The notes under the pieces were generated by a model. That model did no database searches and was not told the origin of the DNA. It saw only the letters and a program-made list of their open reading frames with translations. Shown in pieces: positions 17,884 to 26,143 of a stretch of DNA of 64,000 nucleotides. Numbering within the stretch: position 1 is the stretch's first letter; each line of letters begins with the position of its first letter. This DNA is from Rhizobium laguerreae (lineage in GTDB: Bacteria; Pseudomonadota; Alphaproteobacteria; Rhizobiales; Rhizobiaceae): positions 616,541 to 680,540 of the forward strand of contig NZ_MRDM01000010.1 in NCBI RefSeq assembly GCF_002008165.1, in the 5' to 3' direction. A program made the position numbers and the translations under genes.

Positions 17884-18936
17884 ATGCAAGACGGCGAAGT
17901 CATCATTGAGCGGCGAGGGACTGCTGCTATCATCCGCCTCAACCGGCCGCGGGCGCTGAACAGCCTGACCCTGCCGATGATCCGGGCGATCACTGCGGCC
18001 CTTCACGACTTTGCCGGTGATCCCGAGTTGGCGAGCGTCGTGGCGACGGGAGAGGGCGAACGCGGCTTCTGTGCCGGCGGCGATATCCGCGCCCTGCATG
18101 AGAGCGCCCGCGCCGGCGATGGCCTGGCGGCAAGCTTCTGGCGTGAGGAGTTCCGCCTCAACCATATGATTGCCGCCTATCCCAAACCCTATGTCGCGCT
18201 GATGGACGGCATCACCATGGGCGGCGGCGTCGGCCTGTCGTCGCATGGCCGCCACCGCATCGTCACCGAGCGCACGCGGCTTGCCATGCCCGAAACCGGC
18301 ATCGGCTATGTCCCGGATGTCGGCGCCACCTGGCTGCTGCCGCGTGGCCCCGGCGAGGCTGGAACATGGCTCGGCCTGACGGGGCTCGATATCGGCGCTG
18401 CCGACGCGATCCACGCTCGCCTTGCCGACCTTCAGATCGCTTCGTCGCGGCTGGGCGAAGTGAGCGATGCTCTCTCGGCGCTGCCGCGCGCCAGCACGTC
18501 GAGCGATGTTGATGCCGTGTTACAAGCTCTTGCGGAGCCCGCGGGAGAAGGTCGGCTGCGGCAGAACGCGGCGGTGATTGATCGCACATTCCGTTTCTAC
18601 AGCGTCGAGGAAATCCTGGCAGCACTCGCCGAGGAGGAAGGCGAATTCGCCGCTGAGACGCGCCGGGTGATGCTGACGCGTTCGCCGACCAGCCTGAAGC
18701 TCGCTTTGCGGCTGCTCAGAGCCGGCCGCCGCAGCGCCTCGCTTGCCGAATGCCTCGGCCGTGAACTCGGCGCCTGTCTGCAGATGCTGGATAATCCGGA
18801 TTTCTTCGAGGGCATCCGCGCTGCCGTCATCGACAAGGATCGCAATCCGCAATGGTCGCCGGCATCAGTCGAGGCTGTGGAGGTGGCTAGGGTCGAGCAA
18901 TTCCTAAAACCGGCCGAGCCGCCGCTTTCACTCTGA
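17884..18936 (+). CDS. Enoyl-CoA hydratase/isomerase family, 3-hydroxyisobutyryl-CoA hydrolase type
   Basis: A 350-residue crotonase-fold protein, longer than simple hydratases and matching the hydrolase subgroup. GFCAGGDIRAL and MDGITMGGGVGLS form the oxyanion hole, MPETGIGYVPDVGA carries the glutamate region, and SPTSLKLALRLL in the C-terminal part is typical of 3-hydroxyisobutyryl-CoA hydrolases of valine breakdown. The ATG at 17872 is in frame, but AGGTGG just before 17884 favours the later start. The next gene converges from the opposite strand after 11 bases. Enoyl-CoA hydratase activity remains possible. Confidence 0.86.
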   Translation: MQDGEVIIERRGTAAIIRLNRPRALNSLTLPMIRAITAALHDFAGDPELASVVATGEGERGFCAGGDIRALHESARAGDGLAASFWREEFRLNHMIAAYPKPYVALMDGITMGGGVGLSSHGRHRIVTERTRLAMPETGIGYVPDVGATWLLPRGPGEAGTWLGLTGLDIGAADAIHARLADLQIASSRLGEVSDALSALPRASTSSDVDAVLQALAEPAGEGRLRQNAAVIDRTFRFYSVEEILAALAEEEGEFAAETRRVMLTRSPTSLKLALRLLRAGRRSASLAECLGRELGACLQMLDNPDFFEGIRAAVIDKDRNPQWSPASVEAVEVARVEQFLKPAEPPLSL

Positions 18937-18947
18937 ACGCTATCCAG

Positions 18948-21005
18948 TTATCGCCACATGCCGCGCATGCGGGCGCCGACATCGATGCGCACCTGCCGCG
19001 CCCGGGCTTGAGCTGCCTCCGATTTTCCCTGCGGCCAGTTGCAGGCCTCGAAGAACTGCAGCAGGGTGGCCGGAATGAAGCGGCTTCGTGAGGCATAGAC
19101 GTGCCGGTCGCCCTGCGAATTCTGCCCATAGGTGAAAAAGCGTTGCGGCACGACGAGGTCAAGACCATCCCGGGCGCGCGTCATCGCCACATAGAGCAGC
19201 CGACGTTCCTCCTCGATTTCGGCGGTGGTGCCGACGGCGAGATCGCTCGGTATGCAGCCGTCGACGACGTTCAGCATGAAGACCTTCGTCCATTCCTGGC
19301 CCTTGGCGGAATGGATGGTCGACAGGATGAGATAGTCTTCGTCGAGAAGCGGCACGCCCGCCTGGTCGCTGGTCGCATCCGGCGGATCGAGGGTGAGTTC
19401 GGTGAGGAAACGCTCGCGCGAGGCATAACCGCTAGCGATCTGCTCGAGTTGCAGCAGATCGGCCTGCCGCGTCGTCGCGTCCTCATGAAGCCGCTCCAGA
19501 TGCGGCGCATACCATTGCCGCGCCAGACCGATCTCCGCCGGCCAGCCTGCCTTGCCGGACTTCATCTCCTGCAGCATGGCAACGAAATCAGTCCAGTCCT
19601 CGCCGGAGCGCGGCGGCGCCGGCATGGCGGCAAGAGCAGAGATCGGGCTGGCGTCTTCGGCCATCAGGTCGAGTGCCTTTTGCGCCGTCGACGGCCCAAC
19701 GCCCGGCAGGATCTGCATCAGCCGGAAGCCCGCCACCCGGTCGCGCGGGTTCTGCGCGAAGCGAAGGGCGGCCAGCATGTCCTTCACATGTGCGCTGTCG
19801 AGGAACTTCAACCCGCCGAACTTGACGAAGGGAATGTTGCGCCGGGTCAATTCGACCTCCAGCGGCCCGCTGTGATGCGAGGTGCGGAAGAGCACGGCCT
19901 GCTGCTTGAGCGTGAGGCCTTCCTCGCGATTGTCGAGAACCATGTCGGTGATGTAGCGCGCCTGCTCGGCCTCGTCGCGCACAGTGACGAGGCGCGGCCG
20001 CTCGGAGGATTGCCGCTCGGTCCAGAGGTTCTTGGTGAAGCGCTCCGAGGCGAGATCGATGACGGCGTTGGCGGCCGCGAGGATCGGCTGCGTCGAGCGG
20101 TAGTTGCGGTCGAGCGTGACGATATTGGCGGCCGGGCTGAAGGCGGCGGGAAAATCGAGGATGTTGCGCACCGTCGCGGCGCGGAAGGAATAGATCGACT
20201 GCGCGTCGTCGCCGACGACGGTCAGCCCCTGGCCGCCGGGCTTCAGCGCCAGCAGGATCGAGGCCTGCAGCCGGTTGGTGTCCTGATATTCGTCGACCAG
20301 CACATGGTCGAAGCGGCTGCCGATATCCTCGGCAATCATCGCTTCGCCAACCATCTGCGCCCAGTAGAGCAGCAGATCGTCGTAATCGAGCACGTTCTGG
20401 CTCTGCTTGGCCTCGACATAACAGGCGAAAAGTTCGCGCAGCTGTTTCTCCCACGTCGCGCACCAGGGAAAGACGTCGCGCAGCACGAGGTCGAGCGCGG
20501 TTTCCGAATTCACCGCCCTGGAATAGATGGCAAGGCAGGTGCCCTTTGTGGGAAAACGGCTTTCCGTCTTCGAGAAACCGAGGTCGTGCCGGATCAGGTT
20601 CATCAGATCGGCACTGTCTTCGCGGTCGTGGATGGTAAACCCAGGATCGAGACCGATCTGCTCCGCATAATCGCGCAACAGCCGGGCGCCGATGCCGTGG
20701 AAGGTGCCGGACCAGGAAAGCGCATCCGCCATGACGCCGGCATTCGAACCAAGCACGTCGCGGCAGATGCGCTCGACACGCCGCGCCATCTCGGCTGCTG
20801 CCCGACGCGAAAAGGTCATCAGCAGGATGCGGCGGGGATCAGCGCCTTTGACGATGAGATGGGCGACGCGATGCGCCAAGGTATTCGTCTTGCCCGAGCC
20901 GGCGCCGGCAATGACCAGCAGCGGCCCGGCAATATGGCTGCCGTCGATGAGCGTGCCGTGCTCGACGGCCATGCGCTGCTGCGGATTGAGCTTTTCGAGA
21001 TACAT
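18948..21005 (-). CDS. UvrD/Rep-family ATP-dependent DNA helicase
   Basis: A 685-residue superfamily 1A 3-prime to 5-prime helicase. The Q-motif region LNPQQRMAVEHG is followed by Walker A (GAGSGKTNT, residues 34-42), FSRRAAAEM (motif Ia), VDEYQDTN (Walker B), GDDAQSIYSFRAA (motif III), LDRNYRSTQ (motif IV), STIHSAKGQEW (motif V) and YVAMTRARDGL (motif VI). All motifs are intact. It is shorter than UvrD and has its own C-terminal tail, a type common in Rhizobiales beside uvrD itself. It is likely to act in repair or removal of proteins from DNA. The gene is monocistronic. Confidence 0.93.
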   Translation of the reverse strand: MYLEKLNPQQRMAVEHGTLIDGSHIAGPLLVIAGAGSGKTNTLAHRVAHLIVKGADPRRILLMTFSRRAAAEMARRVERICRDVLGSNAGVMADALSWSGTFHGIGARLLRDYAEQIGLDPGFTIHDREDSADLMNLIRHDLGFSKTESRFPTKGTCLAIYSRAVNSETALDLVLRDVFPWCATWEKQLRELFACYVEAKQSQNVLDYDDLLLYWAQMVGEAMIAEDIGSRFDHVLVDEYQDTNRLQASILLALKPGGQGLTVVGDDAQSIYSFRAATVRNILDFPAAFSPAANIVTLDRNYRSTQPILAAANAVIDLASERFTKNLWTERQSSERPRLVTVRDEAEQARYITDMVLDNREEGLTLKQQAVLFRTSHHSGPLEVELTRRNIPFVKFGGLKFLDSAHVKDMLAALRFAQNPRDRVAGFRLMQILPGVGPSTAQKALDLMAEDASPISALAAMPAPPRSGEDWTDFVAMLQEMKSGKAGWPAEIGLARQWYAPHLERLHEDATTRQADLLQLEQIASGYASRERFLTELTLDPPDATSDQAGVPLLDEDYLILSTIHSAKGQEWTKVFMLNVVDGCIPSDLAVGTTAEIEEERRLLYVAMTRARDGLDLVVPQRFFTYGQNSQGDRHVYASRSRFIPATLLQFFEACNWPQGKSEAAQARARQVRIDVGARMRGMWR

Positions 21006-21112
21006 CCAGCCGTCCGGTTGGGCTCCCGCAGAATCACTGCGGAAAGATTAGATGTTCCTTGAATGTTCGCGATTGCGGCCTCTGTCAAGCGCTGCGGCGC
21101 GCGAGCAACATC

Positions 21113-21379
21113 TCAGTCGGGGAAATCCGGACCGATCTCGCGCCGCACCAGCTTCAGGCTGCGGTCGGGCTGAAGGATATAGGTTTCCTCCACGCGCTGG
21201 CCCGTCCCGTTGTAGAACTGGTTGTAGACGGCGCTGCCGACCGGCGACTTGGTGAGCTTCGTTCGCGGCTGGCCGCCATACGTAATGCTGCCGGGAATGG
21301 GTTCCAGCGCTGGCGCATCGGCCGTGGAGCAGCCGGCAAGCATTGCCCCGGCAAACAAGGCGGACAGAAGCGCTTTCAT
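21113..21379 (-). CDS. Small outer-membrane-type lipoprotein
   Basis: An 88-residue protein with a lipoprotein signal: MKALLSALFAGAMLAGCSTA, where the cysteine at residue 17 in LAGC would be lipidated. The mature part has YNQFYNGTGQRVEETYILQ and ends RREIGPDFPD, with no domain recognised. The frame is open to 21538, but ATG 21379 follows GAGGG by a good spacing and gives a standard signal peptide; ATG 21388 is another option. The neighbours (helicase, BON-domain protein) say little about its job. Confidence 0.75.
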   Translation of the reverse strand: MKALLSALFAGAMLAGCSTADAPALEPIPGSITYGGQPRTKLTKSPVGSAVYNQFYNGTGQRVEETYILQPDRSLKLVRREIGPDFPD

Positions 21380-21560
21380 CGTCGTCATCCCTCTTTCGAC
21401 TGCAGCCAGATATGGAAGTCGCGACGTCTTTCGCCAAGGGTCGTCCATGCCAGGGTCCATAGGAAGCGCTCTCGAATAGGCTCCTCCATGCGTGGCGCAC
21501 CGCAACGAAATGCCTCGCCGCGGGTTAACCGATATCAACTGACATCAGGAGACGGTCACT

Positions 21561-21821
21561 GTGCTCGGCTTTGCAGCATTCACGAACTATGGCGAATCCG
21601 GCCGGCAGGATCACATCGACGCGGCAACACGCGCCTCGGTGGAGTGCGCACTTCATGCGGCAGGCGATATCGAAGCCATAGACATCATCGTCACCACTTT
21701 AGGCTCATATGTCATCCTGGAAGGTTCCGTGCGCCGGCGGGGTGATGTCGAGCGGGCGATGGAGATCGCAGAGAGCGTCGTCGGACGAGGCTATGTGCGC
21801 AGCCGCCTGCTGCGACGCTGA
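21561..21821 (+). CDS. BON-domain protein
   Basis: An 86-residue protein that is almost entirely one BON domain: ATRASVECALHAAGDIEAID, then IIVTTLGSYVILEGSVRRRG and DVERAMEIAESVVGRGYVRS. BON domains are known for binding phospholipids and are usually periplasmic, but no signal peptide is visible here, so this copy may be cytoplasmic. Translation starts at GTG 21561 with AGGAGA upstream. Small cytoplasmic BON proteins are frequent in rhizobia and of unknown role. Confidence 0.8.
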   Translation: MLGFAAFTNYGESGRQDHIDAATRASVECALHAAGDIEAIDIIVTTLGSYVILEGSVRRRGDVERAMEIAESVVGRGYVRSRLLRR

Positions 21822-21936
21822 AGTCGAAAGATCGGATGCTGCGCCGGCCCTGTGCTCAACTGTCCTTGCAATGCATAAAGGGAACCAAGTGCTCTCCCGC
21901 GTGTTGAAATGCCGGACCTAAACGCTGGAGACTCCC

Positions 21937-22200
21937 ATGCAGCTGCTTCCTCGCCTCTGGGCAACGACCTTGATAGTGGGTTGCGGTGTCCTTGCCGGCT
22001 CCGCCCATGCCTCGCTCGAAACCGGCACGGATTATTCCGCTTTGCCGAAGGACCAGATCGCCCTCAACGAATATACCGGGACCGTCGCCTGCGAGCCGGT
22101 AGAGCCGCACTATCTCCCCTCCTTCATCCGCGCGGCGGACGGCACGATCATCGGCGTCGGTTATGTCGAGATCGAGAATGAGAGCGGCGCGGATTGCTGA
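21937..22200 (+). CDS. Small exported protein of unknown function
   Basis: An 87-residue protein. The first 25 residues form a signal peptide (MQLLPRLWATTLIVGCGVLA, cleaved after AHA). The mature part has two cysteines, in TVACEPVEP and at the C-terminal end (GADC*), that could form a disulphide. No family was recognised. GGAGACTCCC precedes the ATG. A hairpin that may terminate transcription follows 22 bases after the stop. Confidence 0.65.
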   Translation: MQLLPRLWATTLIVGCGVLAGSAHASLETGTDYSALPKDQIALNEYTGTVACEPVEPHYLPSFIRAADGTIIGVGYVEIENESGADC

Positions 22201-22222
22201 ACAAAGGCGGTCCTGCTCGGAC

Positions 22223-22259
22223 GAGGCTCGCCTGCGCTTCCGCAGAGGTGACGAGCCTC
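22223..22259 (+). terminator. Two-part hairpin after the exported protein gene
   Basis: GAGGCTCG (22223-22230) pairs with CGAGCCTC (22252-22259), and within it CTGCG (22232-22236) pairs with CGCAG (22241-22245) around CTTC. There is no T-run, so it could be a terminator assisted by other factors or an mRNA-protecting structure. Confidence 0.45.
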
Positions 22260-22322
22260 TAACCATCATCATGATGGCTGGTCGTCTTCTATTGATGCAA
22301 CTGTAGCAGGCGCAACGCCCTT

Positions 22323-22352
22323 TGCAACAAAACCCGGCGTGCACTTGTTGCA
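22323..22352. repeat. Inverted repeat TGCAACAA/TTGTTGCA
   Basis: TGCAACAA at 22323-22330 and TTGTTGCA at 22345-22352 are perfect inverted arms with a 14-base centre. It lies in the 240-base gap between the exported protein gene and the convergent DUF982 gene; no gene is seen in that gap. It may be a protein-binding site or an RNA hairpin. Confidence 0.35.
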
Positions 22353-22440
22353 GGGTTAAACCAAAATTAAAGCATTGTTCTATTCCGGCACGCCAACGCG
22401 CCCAGAAGGCGAAAATCGCCCGAAATTCCTTGCCGAACTG

Positions 22441-22683
22441 CTAATGCAGCTTCAGCTTCGCCTCTTCGGCTGCCGCCAAGAACTCGGCTCTTGCTTCTTC
22501 CAAACTCTTGCGCCCATCGAGCGCCGCCCGGCAGGCGCTGCGTGCCTTGATGTAACGAAGCCCGCGCATACTCGGCCAGAGATCCGCCAGGCATTTCAGC
22601 GCATCGAACGGCCCATTGACCGTTCGTGCATCGGCACCTTCGAAACCGACCGTGACCGGGCTGTTCCATCTTTCAGTTGCCAT
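22441..22683 (-). CDS. DUF982 domain-containing protein
   Basis: An 80-residue protein that matches the DUF982 pattern known almost only from Rhizobiales: WNSPVTVGFEG at the start, GPFDALKCLADLWPSMRGLR in the middle, ARSACRAALDGRKSLEEAR and a helical end. Rhizobial genomes hold many copies, often near mobile or strain-specific genes; the function is unknown. GGAGGAG precedes the ATG at 22683. It borders the AT-richer island that holds the HEPN-STAND gene. Confidence 0.87.
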   Translation of the reverse strand: MATERWNSPVTVGFEGADARTVNGPFDALKCLADLWPSMRGLRYIKARSACRAALDGRKSLEEARAEFLAAAEEAKLKLH

Positions 22684-22958
22684 CGATACTCCTCCACTAT
22701 TGTCGACAGAAACAAGGGTGCAGCATCTCCCGGTTCCTCCGGGGAGACTTTGCGATAGTTAATATTCTAGCGCGATTTTTGCCGTCAGCAATGGTGGATC
22801 GGTTGATGACGGTGAGGGCGAAATGTCTACCTTAGCGCAGAGGCATCACTGTAGACCCAAATCAATGGCTGATAAACCTGTGATTTAATGAAGATAATAG
22901 TGTTTACAGCCCTTGGTAGGCGGTTAGTATGTTCGAGGAATCACTCATGGGGAGGGGT
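22684..22958. other. AT-rich leader upstream of the HEPN-STAND gene
   Basis: These 275 bases hold no gene. Base composition drops clearly compared with the flanking chromosome (for example the stretch around 22750-22900). The promoter of the HEPN-STAND gene should lie here, but no clean -35/-10 pair is identified. The composition change marks the left edge of the island. Confidence 0.5.
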
Positions 22959-25469
22959 ATGATGGCTAGCTATCAGCGGATCGCGCTGTTCGTTTTTTTT
23001 GATTCTATCGAGCAGGATTTAGTGCTTCGCCTGCGTTCGATTCTGCAGGCAAAAGATTCCATCCTAACCCCCGACGAAAGAGAGAAGACGCTCGGCCGAC
23101 TAAAGGAGAATGATCTCGCCCGCGAGGGTCTCACGGATTTCGACCTACTGCACCGGTTGGATATAGGGGACAAGTACTCCGTATTGCTTCGGAGCAAGGC
23201 GCTTCTATCAGACGCCGAGCGAAAGCACTATCAGAGTAAACACTCGGCTTTCATCTCCTGCATTGCCGTCCGGAATGCAGTGATGCACGGCCGCCCGCTG
23301 ACGATCGAAGAATACTCACGCTCCTTTGCGCTAGCCAGCGATCTTATAAAAAGCCCCTCTTATTGGCCAAGCCTCTCAGCTGCTTTCAATAAGTACAACA
23401 GGGATCCCCACTCAATTGGCAATCTTGCCATTTCGTTTATCGAGACAGCGGACAGCGCGGAAGTTTTTCATAATCTTCCGGTGCCGGATTATGATGACAC
23501 GGGTTTCTTCCCGCGTCCGCAGTTGGAAGCCGAGCTCAAGAAAAAGATCCTCAGCAGACATCCGGTAGTTACCGTCCTCGGCGACGGTGGAAATGGCAAA
23601 ACCGCAATCACACTTCAAACGTTGTACGGACTCATCAACTCGAACGATCACCCTTTCGATGCGATCGTTTGGGTTTCGGCCAAGTCGTCACGATTGACGG
23701 TTGGTGAAATAGAACGGATCGAAAATGCGATAACGACCTCCCTTGCCCTCTTTAGTGAGGTTGCATCGGTCTTCGAACCGGGGGCGGCAAATCCACTCGA
23801 GCGAGTTCGCCTGCTCCTAGAAAATAACAAAATTCTTCTTGCGATCGACAACCTCGAAACGGTTCTGGATGAGTCGATAACATCTTTTGCGACAGACGTT
23901 CCGGGCGAAAGCAAGGTCGTGTTCACGTCGCGCATTCCTCTTGGTGCCGACCTCACCATGCATGTCGGGGCATTTTCCGACTCCGAGGCGTTGAGCTATT
24001 TGCGCAGCCTGCTCAATACCTACGGGATCGAAAGCCTAAAGGGGCACTCCAACGAGGAATTGAAGCATTTTGCCTCGCGGCTTGGAAACAAGCCATTGCT
24101 GATCAAATGGTTTTGTCTCGGAGTGATGGCAGGCCTTTCCCCGCATTCCATCGTCAAGAATCCCGAGATTGCACTTCGGTTCTGCATGGAAAACATATAC
24201 GAGGCACTGTCGCCAAACGCGCAACGGGTGCTCTCGATTATGGCTACTCTTCCCCGTGCCGCATCACAGGCAGTTGTTCAACACGTTGCGTCCCTCGAAG
24301 CCACGACGATCGAAGCAGGAATCGCTGAGTTGCTGCAGTATTCGCTTATCGAGCGGACGACTGAAAATATGCATGAAACGAGCTATCAGATTCGACCGTT
24401 TGCCAGATCATACATCATTCGCGTATTGGATCTCAGCCCACAAGACAGCAATTCAATCATCTCCAAGTACAAGTCCGTCTCATCGACCTTCCAGTCCGAG
24501 CAGGGAGCGGCACATCGAGATCGCTATAGTATTCGGTCATTCACCGTTCGTTCGCCATCAGAGGCGCTTGCCGTCCAAAAACTTCGGAAAGCAGCTGTTC
24601 TTGCCAAAGAGCGTTTTTTTGAAGAAGCCATTACGCTTCTGGAAGACGCTAAAATCTCTAATCCCGAATACTTCGAGGTCTATCGCGCCGAAGCTTTCGT
24701 CTATTTTCGGCAGTCGGATTTCGCCAGGGCCAAACTAAGCTATGAGGCTGCGGTGGAACTGGCAGGCGATCAGCCTCAAATCTTTTATTTCTTCGGCGGC
24801 TTCCTTTTGCGTGCATACGATGATTTCGACGGCGCTCAGGAAGCGTTTGGGAGGGCATTAGAGCTAGACCCCAGCTCCAATGAGATCCAGAGAGAGCTAG
24901 CGCGCACGAACATCTATGCACACCGATTTGAGCAGGCTCATAAGCTATTGGCAGAAGCTCAGGAAAGAGGTGTGCGGAACTCACGGGAAGCAACAATTCT
25001 CACTGATCTCCGTATCCAAGCCTACACCCGAAATTTGGAGTACCTATTGGCGCGAAGCCTCCACCCCGAGGTCGCCTCGATCGTATGCGAATACAATGCC
25101 TTCATGCGTACAGTGAAACGGGAGACTTTGGATCCGACTATGATCGGCCACTTGTTCTCATCGCTTGCGACTATAAGAAAGATCGAGCGCACGGTAGATA
25201 AGGCCGAAGCTTCAGCTCTCGCAGACAGCATATCGGCCCTCCTGCCGGCCCTGGATGGGCAGGGATCTGTTGGCCGTCTAAAAGAAAACGGCAGGAAACC
25301 CACATTCGGCTTTCTGGCCGATCCATTTGGCACAGAAACCTACGTTGCCAGGTCGGCCGTCGGCGACGTTCTGTGGGAGGCAATGTGTGAGGGGAACCCT
25401 GTTAGATACCAAGTAACACGCAGGGCCGACGGAAAGACCCAGGCCGAAAATATTGTATTGTCGGATTGA
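22959..25469 (+). CDS. HEPN / STAND (NB-ARC) NTPase / TPR / cold-shock-like fold protein, candidate immune effector
   Basis: An 836-residue multidomain protein (numbered from MMASYQ). The N-terminal 140 residues are helical and carry RNAVMH (105-110), the Rx4H signature of HEPN ribonucleases. GDGGNGKT (208-215) is Walker A, ILLAIDNLE (near 292-300) Walker B, FTSR the sensor arginine, and LGNKPL the GxP-like motif, giving a STAND/NB-ARC switch. A winged-helix-like segment follows. TPR-type helices occupy about 550-650 (for example FGRALELDPSSNEIQRELAR). The last 68 residues resemble a cold-shock domain: FGFLADPFG and TYVARSAV align with RNP1 and RNP2. GGGGAGGGG precedes ATG 22959; ATG 22929 is the other choice. 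It is a lone gene beside tRNA-Thr, AT-richer than its surroundings. Known STAND proteins with a nuclease head act in antiphage defence; that role is inferred here. Confidence 0.8.
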   Translation: MMASYQRIALFVFFDSIEQDLVLRLRSILQAKDSILTPDEREKTLGRLKENDLAREGLTDFDLLHRLDIGDKYSVLLRSKALLSDAERKHYQSKHSAFISCIAVRNAVMHGRPLTIEEYSRSFALASDLIKSPSYWPSLSAAFNKYNRDPHSIGNLAISFIETADSAEVFHNLPVPDYDDTGFFPRPQLEAELKKKILSRHPVVTVLGDGGNGKTAITLQTLYGLINSNDHPFDAIVWVSAKSSRLTVGEIERIENAITTSLALFSEVASVFEPGAANPLERVRLLLENNKILLAIDNLETVLDESITSFATDVPGESKVVFTSRIPLGADLTMHVGAFSDSEALSYLRSLLNTYGIESLKGHSNEELKHFASRLGNKPLLIKWFCLGVMAGLSPHSIVKNPEIALRFCMENIYEALSPNAQRVLSIMATLPRAASQAVVQHVASLEATTIEAGIAELLQYSLIERTTENMHETSYQIRPFARSYIIRVLDLSPQDSNSIISKYKSVSSTFQSEQGAAHRDRYSIRSFTVRSPSEALAVQKLRKAAVLAKERFFEEAITLLEDAKISNPEYFEVYRAEAFVYFRQSDFARAKLSYEAAVELAGDQPQIFYFFGGFLLRAYDDFDGAQEAFGRALELDPSSNEIQRELARTNIYAHRFEQAHKLLAEAQERGVRNSREATILTDLRIQAYTRNLEYLLARSLHPEVASIVCEYNAFMRTVKRETLDPTMIGHLFSSLATIRKIERTVDKAEASALADSISALLPALDGQGSVGRLKENGRKPTFGFLADPFGTETYVARSAVGDVLWEAMCEGNPVRYQVTRRADGKTQAENIVLSD

Positions 25470-25614
25470 CGGAAACGTGGCGTCAAATCACCACCGGCCC
25501 AAAAGTCAGAACGATAGCGAATGGACTGTACGGATTTTTGCGGCGATTCGCATTCTGTTCTGGGCTTTGCCCGGCAGCATCACGATTGCAGGTCGGTGTT
25601 CTGCCTGAGAAAAC

Positions 25615-25689
25615 TGGTGCTGCCGAGTGGGATTGAACCACCGACCTCACCCTTACCAAGGGTGTGCTCTACCACTGAGCTACGGCAGC
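25615..25689 (-). tRNA. tRNA-Thr (GGT)
   Basis: The minus strand folds as a complete 75-base tRNA with encoded CCA. The acceptor stem is GCTGCCG with CGGCAGC, the D-arm contains AGCTCAGTGGTAGAGC, the anticodon loop CTTGGTAAG gives GGT (threonine), and the T-arm has GGTTCAATCC. The gap 25470-25614 between it and the HEPN-STAND gene holds nothing recognisable, and no attachment-site duplication of the tRNA end was seen in this window. Confidence 0.97.
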
Positions 25690-25841
25690 AGGACCAGAAC
25701 CCGTGCGAGCCAGTGGCTCAATCGCGAGAACGGGGGGCTATTGCCACAGCTTGGCGGCCAGTGCAAGCCGCAAATTCCAACTTTGCGTCGATTGCGGCGA
25801 AGGGCCTTTTGGATTGGCGCGAATTCAGCTAATCCTGTCGC

Positions 25842-26036
25842 ATGAACGAAAAGACCGAAACCGGCCATCAGAGCCGCAAACAGGCGATCGAGGCACAGGC
25901 GAAACTGCGCCGCGAGCGCGCCGCCGAAAAGCTCAGGGAAAATCTGGGGCGACGCAAACAGCAGGTGCGCGCCCGCCGTTCCGGCCAGGCCGACGAAACA
26001 AATGGACTGCCCGCCGCAAAAATGGACGAATCGTAA
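25842..26036 (+). CDS. Small charged hypothetical protein upstream of murA
   Basis: A 64-residue, highly basic protein rich in Lys, Arg, Glu and Gln: KQAIEAQAKLRRERAAEKLR is a likely amphipathic helix, followed by ENLGRRKQQVRARR. No domain is recognised. The ATG lacks a strong ribosome site. Position just before murA on the same strand is one I associate with rhizobia, which together with the protein-like composition supports a real gene, but modestly. Confidence 0.55.
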   Translation: MNEKTETGHQSRKQAIEAQAKLRRERAAEKLRENLGRRKQQVRARRSGQADETNGLPAAKMDES

Positions 26037-26143
26037 TGTTCCGTCCGTCGCGAATTGAAGCGTCTCGATAAATCCCCTAAACACCTCACTCCTTATTTCA
26101 AGGCAGAACTTTCAGGAAAGGCGGGCGCTGCCCGTAAGCGCAC

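Noticed and set aside
19101..21062. Long 653-codon open frame on the plus strand
   Set aside because: It is antisense to the UvrD-type helicase, which shows every family motif. The antisense product is rich in Arg, Gly and Ala with no recognisable domain, as expected of shadow frames in GC-rich genes.
25470..25690. tRNA-Thr as an integration site with duplicated att sequence
   Set aside because: The HEPN-STAND gene lies next to the tRNA, but I found no copy of the tRNA 3-prime end elsewhere in the window and no integrase gene, so an integrated element cannot be claimed.
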